Shown here: piece by piece, positions 43,802-52,028 of the stretch
Position numbering within the stretch: the stretch's first letter is position 1
How the letters are laid out: every line of letters begins with the position of its first letter
From: Pedobacter metabolipauper
GTDB taxonomy: Bacteria; Bacteroidota; Bacteroidia; Sphingobacteriales; Sphingobacteriaceae
Assembly: GCF_004362715.1 (NCBI RefSeq)
Contig: NZ_SNYC01000005.1
Span: 373,781-437,780, forward strand
DNA length: 64,000 nucleotides
Direction: 5' to 3'
Program-made: the position numbers and the translations under genes
The notes under the pieces: model-generated
Told to the model about the DNA's origin: nothing
Database searches by the model: none
Seen by the model: the letters and a program-made list of their open reading frames with translations, nothing else

Positions 43802-44263
43802 TTACATTTTTCGGAAGGACTGTACGGCAGCTCTTAATCTGCAGCTGATTGTGTCCGGATCTGTATCCAGAATAAAAGCTACCTCTGCAATGGTGTATCC
43901 TTTCAGGACAATGAGTTCAAGAATGTCTGTTTCTGCGAGATCTTTTAAGCCAATAGTAACTTCAGCCTGTCCGTTTACCCGGTGCGGCGCAGCCGTTTGC
44001 TTCGCTATTTTAACCATCCAGGTGAATAGTCTCTCTTTAGATTCATTGTATTGATCAATAGAAGCCCAAATCATAACTAATGTTTCTTCTAAAACACGTT
44101 CTGCAATGGGGCCTGTCTTAACTGTCCTTAAAATTACGCCCATTAACAAAGGTGCATATGCCTCATAAAATACAGCAAAACTGGCATAATTACCTGCTCT
44201 TAATAAGGTTAGAACTTCTTGTTCATTTACTTTGGCAGGAATACTTTTTACATCTTTTATCAT
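43802..44263 (-). CDS. Small ECF-type RNA polymerase sigma factor
   Basis: A 153-residue protein with a region 2 segment (ASFAVFYEAYAPLLMGVILRTVK through YNESKERLFTWMVKIAKQTA) and a region 4 helix-turn-helix (ELIVLKGYTIAEVAFILDTDPDTISCRLRAAVQSF). It resembles the short ECF sigma factors of Bacteroidota but region 4 is diverged, without the usual MSYEEIA. No anti-sigma gene is adjacent. The targets are unknown. It is 85 bases upstream of the TldD copy 2 start, on the same strand. Confidence 0.8.
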   Translation of the reverse strand: MIKDVKSIPAKVNEQEVLTLLRAGNYASFAVFYEAYAPLLMGVILRTVKTGPIAERVLEETLVMIWASIDQYNESKERLFTWMVKIAKQTAAPHRVNGQAEVTIGLKDLAETDILELIVLKGYTIAEVAFILDTDPDTISCRLRAAVQSFRKM

Positions 44264-44628
44264 AGAAGCAAGCGTTTAGGAACTAAAATTAAATTAATTA
44301 TTCCCAAAGTAAACAAAACTTAAGTCTATTTCATAGATTTAGCGCAACAAATTGTAAAATGAATGAAATGAACAAAAAGATATTAACCCATCATCTTCCA
44401 GATTGCGCAGCTACCAAATACTAAGTGAAACGTGCTTGTTAATCAATAACCAGGTCAGGAAAGTTCATGTTTCTGTAGTTTGCCTCAAATCTCAATTAAG
44501 AGAAGCTATAGAACAGGCAAAGCCATTAAATACGATTTGATGCCATTGCCGAATTGACAATAAAGCCTATTTTAGGGATAAATTTTACAGGAAATAAAGC
44601 CATTCTTGCCATCCCGATAGATTAGATC
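44264..44628. other. Intergenic region with gene-like frames but no start
   Basis: This 365-base divergent gap contains an open plus-strand stretch of about 60 codons (roughly 44366-44540), ending with codons for EAIEQAKPLNTI. A second stretch in another frame runs to a stop just before the LytTR ATG (ending KAILAIPID). Neither has a convincing ATG. It could be a decayed gene or chance. No promoter element was fixed with confidence. Confidence 0.3.
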
Positions 44629-45378
44629 ATGATCATAAATTGTATTATAGTTGACGATGAAACAAAAGCGCGTAATAATTTACGTCAGCTCCTTCATGAA
44701 TATTGTCCTTCCATTAAAATTTTGGATGAAGCCTCTTCTGCAACAGGCGCATTAAAGCTGATCAATCAACATCAAATTGACCTGCTCTTTCTGGATATAG
44801 AAATGGGTACTGAATCTGGTTTTGACTTATTGAGGTCGCTAAATGGAAATCAGAATTTTGAGATCATATTTGTCACTGCATTCGACAAGTATGGCATCCA
44901 GGCTGTTAAATCATGCGCCATTGATTATTTACTTAAGCCAATTAATATTCTGGAATTAACAAGTGCTGTAGAAAAAGCAATCCGCCAGATTGCACCTAAA
45001 AAAGAAAACATCCGTTTAAAAGAATTGATTGCAAACATTGATCGTGCTGAAGATGAACAGCGCATTGCAATTCCTTTGACCGATAAGATCGAGTTTGTAG
45101 CAGTTGCCAACATCATCAGGCTGGAAGCAGAAGGCAATTATACGCACATTTACCTGACAGGCGGCAAAAAATACCTGGTATGCAAAACCCTGAAAGAATA
45201 CCATGAATTACTGGAGAACCATAATTTTCTGCGAACACACCAGTCGCACCTGATCAACTATAAGAAAATCTCTGCTTACGTTAAAAAGGATGGAGGATAT
45301 TTATCGATGGAAGACAATAGCCAGATCCCTATTTCAAGACAAAAGAAAGAAGAGATACTGGCTAAGATCCTAAAATAA
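44629..45378 (+). CDS. LytTR-family response regulator
   Basis: A 249-residue regulator. Receiver domain: DDE near residue 10, a phosphorylatable Asp near residue 56 (LLFLDIEMG), Thr-Ala near residue 84 and the conserved Lys in YLLKPIN near residue 103. The C-terminal LytTR DNA-binding domain includes FVAVANIIRLEAEGNYTHIY and FLRTHQSHLINYKKI. Its usual partner, a LytS-type histidine kinase, is not next to it. Its stop codon directly abuts the stop of the convergent TonB receptor gene, leaving no room for a separate terminator. Confidence 0.95.
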   Translation: MIINCIIVDDETKARNNLRQLLHEYCPSIKILDEASSATGALKLINQHQIDLLFLDIEMGTESGFDLLRSLNGNQNFEIIFVTAFDKYGIQAVKSCAIDYLLKPINILELTSAVEKAIRQIAPKKENIRLKELIANIDRAEDEQRIAIPLTDKIEFVAVANIIRLEAEGNYTHIYLTGGKKYLVCKTLKEYHELLENHNFLRTHQSHLINYKKISAYVKKDGGYLSMEDNSQIPISRQKKEEILAKILK

Positions 45379-47265
45379 CTAGATATTTGTTTTTACCCCA
45401 ATCGTAAACCATGATCCCGGCATTGGTACTGCGCCGGCTTCAATATACGTTACATTGAACAGGTTGGCGCCATCTGCATAGATGCTGTAATGCTTTTGTT
45501 TTAAAGCCAAACGTACATCCATTACCGTATATTTTTTATAGTTTATACGCTCATTATACCTTGCGGTCACCGTTAAAGAAACCCGGTTATAAAACTCGGA
45601 ATATAAAATACCGCTCCATTGATTTCTTAAACTCTCTAATGCGTAACGTGAAAAGTTTGCGCTGGCTATTGTAGTTTTAAAGCTTGGGTCAAGATTGGTG
45701 TAAGAAGTACCAATCCTGGCAGTTGTCAATGCACTTGCAGCACTTGTGGTTAGTGTATAATCTGCACTTAATGTAATCCCCCTGGTGGTTACTTTACTAA
45801 AGTTTTGAGGCTGCCATGGATCCGTTTGATTTGTTTTTACCCAATCAATAAAATGATCAATGGTACGGACAAAATAACTTGCATTTAAGGCCAGCTTTGT
45901 GGTATTAAACTTAAGTCCGCCTTCTGCATATTTAGATTTCTCTGGCTGTAACTGGTCATTACCAATATTGGTTGGCCCTTTATAGTACAAATCGGTATAG
46001 GTAGGTAAGCGCTGTCCGGTACCGAGGTTGGTAAATAACCTCCAGTTACCGTAAAAATTATATCCGGCATCCAGTCCGGGAAATACCTGCCATCCATAAT
46101 CAGAATTGTGATTGGCGTAGGCACCAGCATTGATCAATAAACGTTCTACGGGTTCAAATTTATACTCACCAAATATACCTGTGTTACTGCGGTCTCTTTT
46201 ACCAAGATTCGTACTATTGATCTTTTCTGTTCTTGCTTCTAAGCCCAATCCGAAAACCCCAATTTTTGTGTCAAAGGTGTTGTTTAGTTCCGCATTAAAG
46301 ATATTCGTTTCATGAAGATTATGGAATTTGTCTGGCGTCTGCTTAACATATAAATAATCGTCTACATTGTTCCGGTAACTAAGCCTTGGTATGAGCGTCC
46401 ATACTTCACTTATTTTAGCGGTGTACGCCACTGAAGCAAGCGCTGTTTTAACGGTCTCCTCAGATTCTTTGTCTCCCGGGGCAGCGTAATAACTGTTGGC
46501 ACCAAAATTATTATGAGTATAACCTGCACTGATATCAAACGCATCCGTTTTACCTACGGCTAACTTTCCCTGGTAATAGATCTTTTGATTATTGAATGCA
46601 GTATTGTAGCGGTAACCATTTCCAGCTTCCTGCGATGCAGATAACAGATGTGATGATCTGTTAAGTGCCAAAGTTCCACTGGCACGTATTCCATAATTGG
46701 CATACGTACTGCCTGTAACCTCGCTCTTTTTAAAACTGCTTCCAGAAAACAAATTGGCTGATACTCCAGTGGTTTGTACGTTGCGGGTAACAATATTTAT
46801 TGCTCCTGTTAATGCATTGATCCCATAGATTCTGGATGCAGATCCGCGCAGTACCTCAATATGATCAATATCATCAATACCAATGGGCAGGTTCATCATG
46901 TTGTGGCCAGTTTGAGGATCTGATACTTTAATTCCGTTGATCAGTACCAGCGATTGATCAAAGGTACCACCATCTATACTGATATCTGCCTGCGAGCCGC
47001 CCGGGCCACGCTGCCGAACATCAACCCCGGACACATAGCTTAGCAATTCACTTACCGATCTTGCTGGCAAACTCCTGATCTTCTCCTTATCGATGATCCA
47101 AATGTTTCTGTTCTGTTTGGTAAAAGGCAACTGGATCCTGTTTTCTTTAATTATTACCTCATTCAGATTACTTGTTGTGTCTTTTACCCCGTTCTCTTTC
47201 TGTTGCTGTGCATGAACAGCCGTGCTGGCTGCAAACAGTATAACTGGTATGATAATTTTATACAT
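45379..47265 (-). CDS. TonB-dependent receptor, BtuB-like
   Basis: A 628-residue outer-membrane receptor. The signal peptide (MYKIIIPVILFAASTAVHA) is followed by a plug domain with SLPARSVSELLSYVSGVDVRQRGPGGSQADISIDGGTFDQSLVLINGIKV-type blocks, then a beta-barrel ending in an aromatic-rich strand. The frame runs up to 47322, but ATG at 47265 starts the signal peptide. No SusD partner follows, so it is not a glycan-type pair. The substrate is unknown (cofactor or siderophore). No cobalamin riboswitch was recognised upstream. Confidence 0.94.
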   Translation of the reverse strand: MYKIIIPVILFAASTAVHAQQQKENGVKDTTSNLNEVIIKENRIQLPFTKQNRNIWIIDKEKIRSLPARSVSELLSYVSGVDVRQRGPGGSQADISIDGGTFDQSLVLINGIKVSDPQTGHNMMNLPIGIDDIDHIEVLRGSASRIYGINALTGAINIVTRNVQTTGVSANLFSGSSFKKSEVTGSTYANYGIRASGTLALNRSSHLLSASQEAGNGYRYNTAFNNQKIYYQGKLAVGKTDAFDISAGYTHNNFGANSYYAAPGDKESEETVKTALASVAYTAKISEVWTLIPRLSYRNNVDDYLYVKQTPDKFHNLHETNIFNAELNNTFDTKIGVFGLGLEARTEKINSTNLGKRDRSNTGIFGEYKFEPVERLLINAGAYANHNSDYGWQVFPGLDAGYNFYGNWRLFTNLGTGQRLPTYTDLYYKGPTNIGNDQLQPEKSKYAEGGLKFNTTKLALNASYFVRTIDHFIDWVKTNQTDPWQPQNFSKVTTRGITLSADYTLTTSAASALTTARIGTSYTNLDPSFKTTIASANFSRYALESLRNQWSGILYSEFYNRVSLTVTARYNERINYKKYTVMDVRLALKQKHYSIYADGANLFNVTYIEAGAVPMPGSWFTIGVKTNI

Positions 47266-47702
47266 GTTCAAATCGTTTGATTTTTGGAGGGGCAAATATA
47301 TAGGCTTTAAAGTATAAAGCACAGATATATTTTCACCAGGCCTTAGAAGTGTCTTAAAGCGAATTTATCTGCTGTAACCATTGCTTTTTTTGATTAACCG
47401 GGAAAATTAATCCATTTACCGATACATTGTTTAACCGGAATTATTTGTCCGTAAATTTATATCAACTAATAACAGCAACTTCTAACTGTTCCAGAATATC
47501 TGAAGCAATGTTATTTAGGTTTATAGATTATTTGGTTTTAAGATTACAACGGCTGTCTGTGTGGGCAGCCGTTGTATTTGGTACGCAAACCATCCCCAAT
47601 CAGATGTTAAAATTGCAACACGAATTAAGAGTAAGCAGTTCATTTTTAAATGAATCTGGTCTATTTTTTACTTCGTAGATGGGTTAAAGAAACAAAAAAC
47701 CT
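47266..47702. other. Divergent intergenic region with a -7-like site and a strong hairpin
   Basis: Upstream of the receptor, TATATTTG on the minus strand (47300-47293) matches a -7 element about 28 bases before its ATG. Further right a hairpin lies at 47546-47577. A TTG-started frame at 47427-47678 does not look like a gene. The last ~120 bases must hold the fasciclin gene promoter; none was fixed. Confidence 0.45.
47546..47577. other. Isolated 11-bp-stem hairpin
   Basis: Arms TACAACGGCTG (47546-47556) and CAGCCGTTGTA (47567-47577) are perfectly complementary around a 10-base loop. Neither strand has a T-run after it. It lies upstream of both flanking genes, so it is not an obvious terminator for either; it may belong to an unannotated small RNA or a lost gene. 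Confidence 0.5.
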
Positions 47703-48254
47703 ATGAAAAAAATTATTCTATCTGTTGTAGCCTTAGTAGCTTTGGCATGCACCTCACAAGTTTACGCACAAAAAAATCCAATGGTTGGCGGTGCGGCCAT
47801 GTATGCCAATAAAGACATTGTTGACAATGCAGTAAACTCAAAAGACCATACCACTCTTGTTGCTGCTGTTAAAGCTGCCGGATTAGTAGAAACTTTAAAA
47901 TCAGCTGGCCCGTTTACCGTGTTCGCTCCAACAAATGCAGCATTTGACAAACTACCTGCAGGTACTGTTGAAATGGTACTGAAACCAGAAAATAAAGATA
48001 TGCTGACTAAAGTATTGACCTATCATGTTGTTGCCGGAAAAATGACTTCTAAAGACATTGCAAAAGCAATTAAAGCAGGAAATGGAAAAGCAGAATTTAC
48101 TACAGTCAGTGGTGGTAAATTATGGGCCTGGATGGATGGCAGTAAATTGGTATTAAAAGATGAAAAAGGCGGAATGGCTACCGTTACTATTGCAGATGTA
48201 ATGCAAAAGAATGGGGTAATCCATGTTGTTGATACCGTTTTAATGCCGAATTAA
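47703..48254 (+). CDS. Fasciclin-domain secreted protein
   Basis: A 183-residue exported protein with a signal peptide (IILSVVALVALACTSQVYA) and one fasciclin (FAS1) domain of about 140 residues. Hallmarks are TLVAAVKAAGLVETLKSAGPFTVFAPTNAAFDKLP and a final NGVIHVVDTVLMP. FAS1 proteins mediate adhesion or matrix contacts. It is monocistronic, ended by a strong terminator 25 bases downstream. Confidence 0.95.
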   Translation: MKKIILSVVALVALACTSQVYAQKNPMVGGAAMYANKDIVDNAVNSKDHTTLVAAVKAAGLVETLKSAGPFTVFAPTNAAFDKLPAGTVEMVLKPENKDMLTKVLTYHVVAGKMTSKDIAKAIKAGNGKAEFTTVSGGKLWAWMDGSKLVLKDEKGGMATVTIADVMQKNGVIHVVDTVLMPN

Positions 48255-48278
48255 TTATCTGTAATTCCTTTAAATTTT

Positions 48279-48311
48279 AAAAGCCTGGTGCAAATTGCAC
48301 CAGGCTTTTTT
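48279..48311 (+). terminator. Intrinsic terminator of the fasciclin gene
   Basis: Arms AAAAGCCTGGTGCAA and TTGCACCAGGCTTTTTT form a perfect long stem with a tiny loop, followed by a T-run. It also reads as a terminator in the other direction because of the A-run on its left side. Confidence 0.9.
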
Positions 48312-48334
48312 GATATTTTAAAAACTATGCACAC

Positions 48335-48358
48335 ATTTACGTAATCAATTACGTAAAT
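48335..48358. promoter_or_regulatory. Palindromic operator-like site before the GNAT remnant
   Basis: Arms ATTTACGTAAT (48335-48345) and ATTACGTAAAT (48348-48358) are perfect inverted repeats with a 2-base spacer, ending four bases before the ATG of the GNAT remnant. The size and symmetry suit a dimeric winged-helix repressor such as MarR. The regulator is not known. Confidence 0.5.
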
Positions 48359-48362
48359 AGAA

Positions 48363-48521
48363 ATGGATGTAGAGATTATAGCTTACAAACCGGAGTATAA
48401 GACGGACTTCAGGAAACTCAATGAGGACTGGATTACAACCTACTTTAAGATGGAAGAAGCGGATACCGGAATTCCTTCACCTTATGAACGGTGTAACATT
48501 CAAATGGAAATTATACTTTAG
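48363..48521 (+). pseudogene. GNAT acetyltransferase remnant with in-frame internal deletion
   Basis: A 52-codon frame starts MDVEIIAYKPEYKTDFRKLN and continues to EEAD, then jumps to TGIPSPYERCNIQMEIIL and a stop. The first ~36 residues match the usual start of a Bacteroidota GNAT family acetyltransferase, and the last ~16 match the usual C-terminus of the same family (PYERCNIQMEL). The ~100 middle residues, including the acetyl-CoA-binding motif, are missing. The two ends remain in one frame, so the deletion was precise to the codon or a short peptide is still made. Its stop overlaps that of the convergent serine hydrolase. Confidence 0.75.
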
Positions 48522-49663
48522 TTTATGAAATTGTTGTACAAAATATTTGTTGCTGCTCTCAATACATCGTTAATATCCCTTGTATAGGTTGGGTTACACC
48601 CATTGGTGATCACAACAATGCCAAACTTTTCTTTAGGCTGGAAAAACATGGCGCTATAAAGTCCATAAGCGGAACCGGTATGCCCTTTCATTATCTTTCC
48701 GGGAATCAGATCGTCTGTTGTACGGATTGCCAAACCATAGCCTTCATCATCAGAAACTTTAGTCTGCATTAATTTAGCACTCTTTTTAGAGATGATCTTA
48801 ATGCCATTATAGCTACCCTGATTCATGTGCATCGTCATGTATTTTGCCAAATCCCCGGCAGAGATCTTCATTCCTCCGGTCGGAGAAAATACAGGCGTGC
48901 TATAGCCCATCACATAATTCTTTATTTCTTCCCTGCGTGGTGTATAAGCCGCCAAAGAAGGCGTAAAACTCTTTGAAGCAGCATTGTATTCATATAGCGT
49001 TGCGAACAGGCTGCTATCCAAAGAATCTACACAATACCCGCCATATAAAGCCAACGGATCTAAAATATGTTGTTTAACATATTGATCAAAACGCGTTCCT
49101 GATAACTTTTCGATGATCGTACCGATCATATTGTAATTCAGATTACAATATTGATAACCTTTTCCAGGTTCATAATCGTTATAACAATTTGTCCAGTTTG
49201 GGTTTTTATCGGGATTGATCACATCCAGGTTAAAATAACCTTCTTTATCATTTATACTCGATGTATGCGAAAGCACCATTTTAAGCGTGATTACCCTTTT
49301 CGGATATTTAGGATTTCGCACTTTAAACCCTGCCAATTTACTAAAATCATCTTTAAGTGATAATTTTCCAGCCTCTATCAGCTGCATGATCGACGTGGCA
49401 GAGAAAGATTTAGAAATAGATGCAATTCTAAAGATCGTAGGATCTGTAAGTGGTGTATTGCTCTCCTTATCTTTTAACCCAAAAGAATGGGTATACACGA
49501 TTGCTCCTTCTTTTACCACAGCAACGGACAGTCCTACCACATCAAGTCGTTTCATCATGCTTTGAATTTCTGATTCTGCCTTTTCTGCCTGGGCATAACT
49601 ACCTGATGAAATGGATATGATCATAAAAAAGGCTACAAGATATTTTAAGGCAGATTGAACCAT
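48518..49663 (-). CDS. Serine hydrolase, class C beta-lactamase family
   Basis: A 381-residue exported hydrolase with a signal peptide (about residues 1-25). The nucleophile motif SISKSFSA (SxxK) is near residue 85. The second motif YQYCNLNYNMIG (YxN type) is near residue 171, and GHTGSAYG replaces the KTG box near residue 325. The family covers esterases, D-amino-acid peptidases and beta-lactamases; the true substrate is unknown. It converges on and overlaps the GNAT remnant by four bases. Confidence 0.93.
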   Translation of the reverse strand: MVQSALKYLVAFFMIISISSGSYAQAEKAESEIQSMMKRLDVVGLSVAVVKEGAIVYTHSFGLKDKESNTPLTDPTIFRIASISKSFSATSIMQLIEAGKLSLKDDFSKLAGFKVRNPKYPKRVITLKMVLSHTSSINDKEGYFNLDVINPDKNPNWTNCYNDYEPGKGYQYCNLNYNMIGTIIEKLSGTRFDQYVKQHILDPLALYGGYCVDSLDSSLFATLYEYNAASKSFTPSLAAYTPRREEIKNYVMGYSTPVFSPTGGMKISAGDLAKYMTMHMNQGSYNGIKIISKKSAKLMQTKVSDDEGYGLAIRTTDDLIPGKIMKGHTGSAYGLYSAMFFQPKEKFGIVVITNGCNPTYTRDINDVLRAATNILYNNFIN

Positions 49664-49704
49664 AATTGGAGTTATAACAATTTACTAAATATAAGTTTTT
49701 TGAA

Positions 49705-50145
49705 TTAAAGAAGGTGCTTACTTTTCTTTTCATAAGCTATGCTCAATAATTCTTTAGCATAATTCATGTCTCCGGCATCCTGAATGTAAAAGCTGATCCA
49801 CCCGGAGTTTTTAAAAACATGATGATGATTGATTTTACCTTCCAGCAGCAGTTCTTGTTTTACTTTACGGTCAAATAAAATATCAAGCAGTCCATTGCTG
49901 TGCAAATGACCTATTTCCTTACCATAATAATTAAACTGAAGTCCTCCGTATTTATGCAGACCAACGCTTGCCCCTTCCCGGCTCATCACGTCTGATTCGA
50001 TCTCGTCCATCAGGTCCAGCAAACCGGGGTTCACAAAAAACAACCAAACCCTGATCAGGTGATCAAATATATGCGGCAGTCCTGGAATAAACTTAAGAAA
50101 ACTGAAGTATCTTACGATAAGAGAAAACAGCTTATTTAGCTTCAC
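49705..50145 (-). CDS. DUF5519 / luciferase-domain family protein
   Basis: A 146-residue protein with the block KEIGHLHSNGLLDILFDRKVKQELL and HHHVFKNSGWISFYIQDAGDMNYAKELL, typical of the small 'luciferase domain' (DUF5519) family. The name is historical and no light reaction is implied. Its start is GTG at 50145 and overlaps the preceding gene by 14 bases. It is the last gene of the MarR-headed operon. Confidence 0.82.
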   Translation of the reverse strand: MKLNKLFSLIVRYFSFLKFIPGLPHIFDHLIRVWLFFVNPGLLDLMDEIESDVMSREGASVGLHKYGGLQFNYYGKEIGHLHSNGLLDILFDRKVKQELLLEGKINHHHVFKNSGWISFYIQDAGDMNYAKELLSIAYEKKSKHLL

Positions 50146-51046
50146 TCAGTTCCTGAATATGATCCATCACCCTTAAATGAACATTTCTGGTAATGCTTTC
50201 GGCCCAAAGATCATAATACCAGGCAGGGAATACATACAGCTTATACCAGCTGTTGCCCGTGAGCGTTGTGGTACCATCGCCATTGTCTTTCAACAAGAAC
50301 TGACCGCGGATGATATCAATGTGGCCCATAATTTCCGGATCAAGAGGCTGCCCGGTAATATCGAAGGTCAGATTTTCATTCGGCTTGTAGGTAACTATCT
50401 TCTCATCAAATATATAGCCGTTGCTAAAGATACATTTTCGCCCGGCACCTTCGTAATAACCATCTACTGTAGTTTCCATCGGACTTGGCATCCCAATTTT
50501 GAATAACCAGTATTTATCTTTTTGTTTGATCTTTTCAAAGGCAACTACATTTTTCCAAACCACTTCCGGCGGTGCATTGATAACCATCTTATCAGCAACA
50601 AGGTTTACATAATTGTGCTCAGACAATGAATCAGCAACAAAAACCAATAATAGCAGCGAAACGATACTGATGTTTAAGGTTTGGCTTTTTTTCTTGAAAA
50701 CCCTTTTCCCATAAAAGGACCCGATCAGTATAAAGGAAAAAATAAGTGGGGATACAATCAGCAGACAGATTATTCCTTCACCTAAAAAGAAGTAGCTCAA
50801 GAGTATGGCCACAAAGCCATTGATAATGGAATACCCGGTTACCGCTTTGTTCTTTAAGTCTAGCTTTCTCCAAAACCAGGCACTGATTATACCCATCAGC
50901 ACTGGTATAATTATAAATTCAGAAGCAACTAAAGTTCCCAATACCTGAGCTTCAAAATACTTACTCAGGCCAATAATAGCAAAGGCAAAAAAATTGGATA
51001 CAACGATACCATTTAATAAGGCAGATCTGTAAAATTTAAGGTTCAT
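50132..51046 (-). CDS. Membrane protein with C-terminal SRPBCC-like domain
   Basis: A 304-residue protein. About five helices lie in the first ~150 residues (SNFFAFAIIGLSKYF, FIIIPVLMGIISAWFW, GFVAILLSYFFLG, IVSPLIFSFILIGSFYG, ISIVSLLLLVFVA). An SRPBCC-type ligand-binding domain of about 145 residues follows, starting MVINAPPEVVWKNV and ending LRVMDHIQEL. SRPBCC domains bind hydrophobic ligands. TIGR01777 proteins are often linked to SRPBCC domains, and such a gene lies directly upstream here. Confidence 0.75.
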   Translation of the reverse strand: MNLKFYRSALLNGIVVSNFFAFAIIGLSKYFEAQVLGTLVASEFIIIPVLMGIISAWFWRKLDLKNKAVTGYSIINGFVAILLSYFFLGEGIICLLIVSPLIFSFILIGSFYGKRVFKKKSQTLNISIVSLLLLVFVADSLSEHNYVNLVADKMVINAPPEVVWKNVVAFEKIKQKDKYWLFKIGMPSPMETTVDGYYEGAGRKCIFSNGYIFDEKIVTYKPNENLTFDITGQPLDPEIMGHIDIIRGQFLLKDNGDGTTTLTGNSWYKLYVFPAWYYDLWAESITRNVHLRVMDHIQELSEAK

Positions 51047-51101
51047 AATTTGAGAATGAGTTATTTAACGCGGTTAAAAAGTATAGAATTGATCTTTGCG
51101 G

Positions 51102-52028
51102 TTACAAACGGATGCTCAATATATCTTTGATGGCATGTGCAGATTTTGTAAAAAGAAAGGAATAACCAGTATCCAGAAGCCGCTTGGGATATACCCACCT
51201 GCTTTTTAAGATCAGCTCGGTTTCTGTTCCAATCATTGCTGCACCAATTTCCAGTAACCAGGCCGGTGCCGGAAGCCCAAACGGAATTCCCCATGCCTTT
51301 CTGATTTCAGTCATCAAATCAGTATTCTTTACAGCTTCAGGTGCGGTACAATTGATTACCCCCTGCAATTCTTCGTGCTGAATTAACCACTCGGTACATC
51401 TGGCAGCATCCTGTTCATGGACCCAGGATACATATTGCTGCCCATCACCTTGCTTACCGCCCATTCCAAACTTAACCAGGTTGAGCAAGCGCGGAAAGGC
51501 ACCGTCAGACCGGCCAAGTACAATCCCCATGCGCAAAGCGATCTTACGCGTAAGCGGGGTATTGGTATCAAAGAATGAATTTTCCCATTTCCGGCAAACA
51601 TCTATAGAAAACCCGTAGCCAATTTCTCCGGTTTCTTCATCCTGCGCACGGTCTTCAGCATGCCTGTAAATTGTTGCAGAAGTAATATTGATCCAGAGCT
51701 TTGGAGGATCCTGAAGCTTTCCGATTACGTTACCTAATAGCGTTGTAGGAATAATTCTTGAACTGATTATTTCTGCCTGATTCTCTTTGGTATACCTGGA
51801 ATTTACATTCTTACCACATAGGTTGACCAGCAGATCTGCACCATCAAGACTTTTTACCCATTCTCCTTCATTACACCCATCCCATACTATGGTCTTAATT
51901 GTATCGGTATCTTTTTTTTCTTTGCGGCTCAGAATAATTACTTCTTCTGCAAGGTGTTTATAGTAGTTGGCAAAAACACGGCCGAGGTAACCATTACCTC
52001 CGGCCAGCACTATTTTCCTGTATTTCAT
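51102..52028 (-). CDS. TIGR01777-family NAD(P)-binding oxidoreductase
   Basis: A 308-residue SDR-like epimerase-family protein of the YfcH type. The dinucleotide motif AGGNGYLGRVF is near residue 9, followed by DLLVNLCGKNVNSRY and R-x-x-x-L-G patterns. The C-terminal block has PAWLLEIGAAMIGTETELILKSRWVYPKRLLDTGY. The frame extends to 52166 but ATG at 52028 is correct and overlaps the DCC gene stop by four bases. The reaction is unknown. Confidence 0.92.
   Translation of the reverse strand: MKYRKIVLAGGNGYLGRVFANYYKHLAEEVIILSRKEKKDTDTIKTIVWDGCNEGEWVKSLDGADLLVNLCGKNVNSRYTKENQAEIISSRIIPTTLLGNVIGKLQDPPKLWINITSATIYRHAEDRAQDEETGEIGYGFSIDVCRKWENSFFDTNTPLTRKIALRMGIVLGRSDGAFPRLLNLVKFGMGGKQGDGQQYVSWVHEQDAARCTEWLIQHEELQGVINCTAPEAVKNTDLMTEIRKAWGIPFGLPAPAWLLEIGAAMIGTETELILKSRWVYPKRLLDTGYSFLFTKSAHAIKDILSIRL

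Noticed and set aside
44366..44620. Gene-like frames without ATG in the gap before the LytTR gene
   Set aside because: Two short open stretches lie in different frames with no start codon and no recognisable family, so decay or chance cannot be told apart.
47427..47678. 83-codon plus-strand frame before the fasciclin gene
   Set aside because: It needs a TTG start, contains the isolated hairpin, and its peptide shows no domain or signal.
47266..47702. Cobalamin riboswitch upstream of the BtuB-like receptor
   Set aside because: The characteristic B12-box was not found on the minus strand upstream of the start codon.
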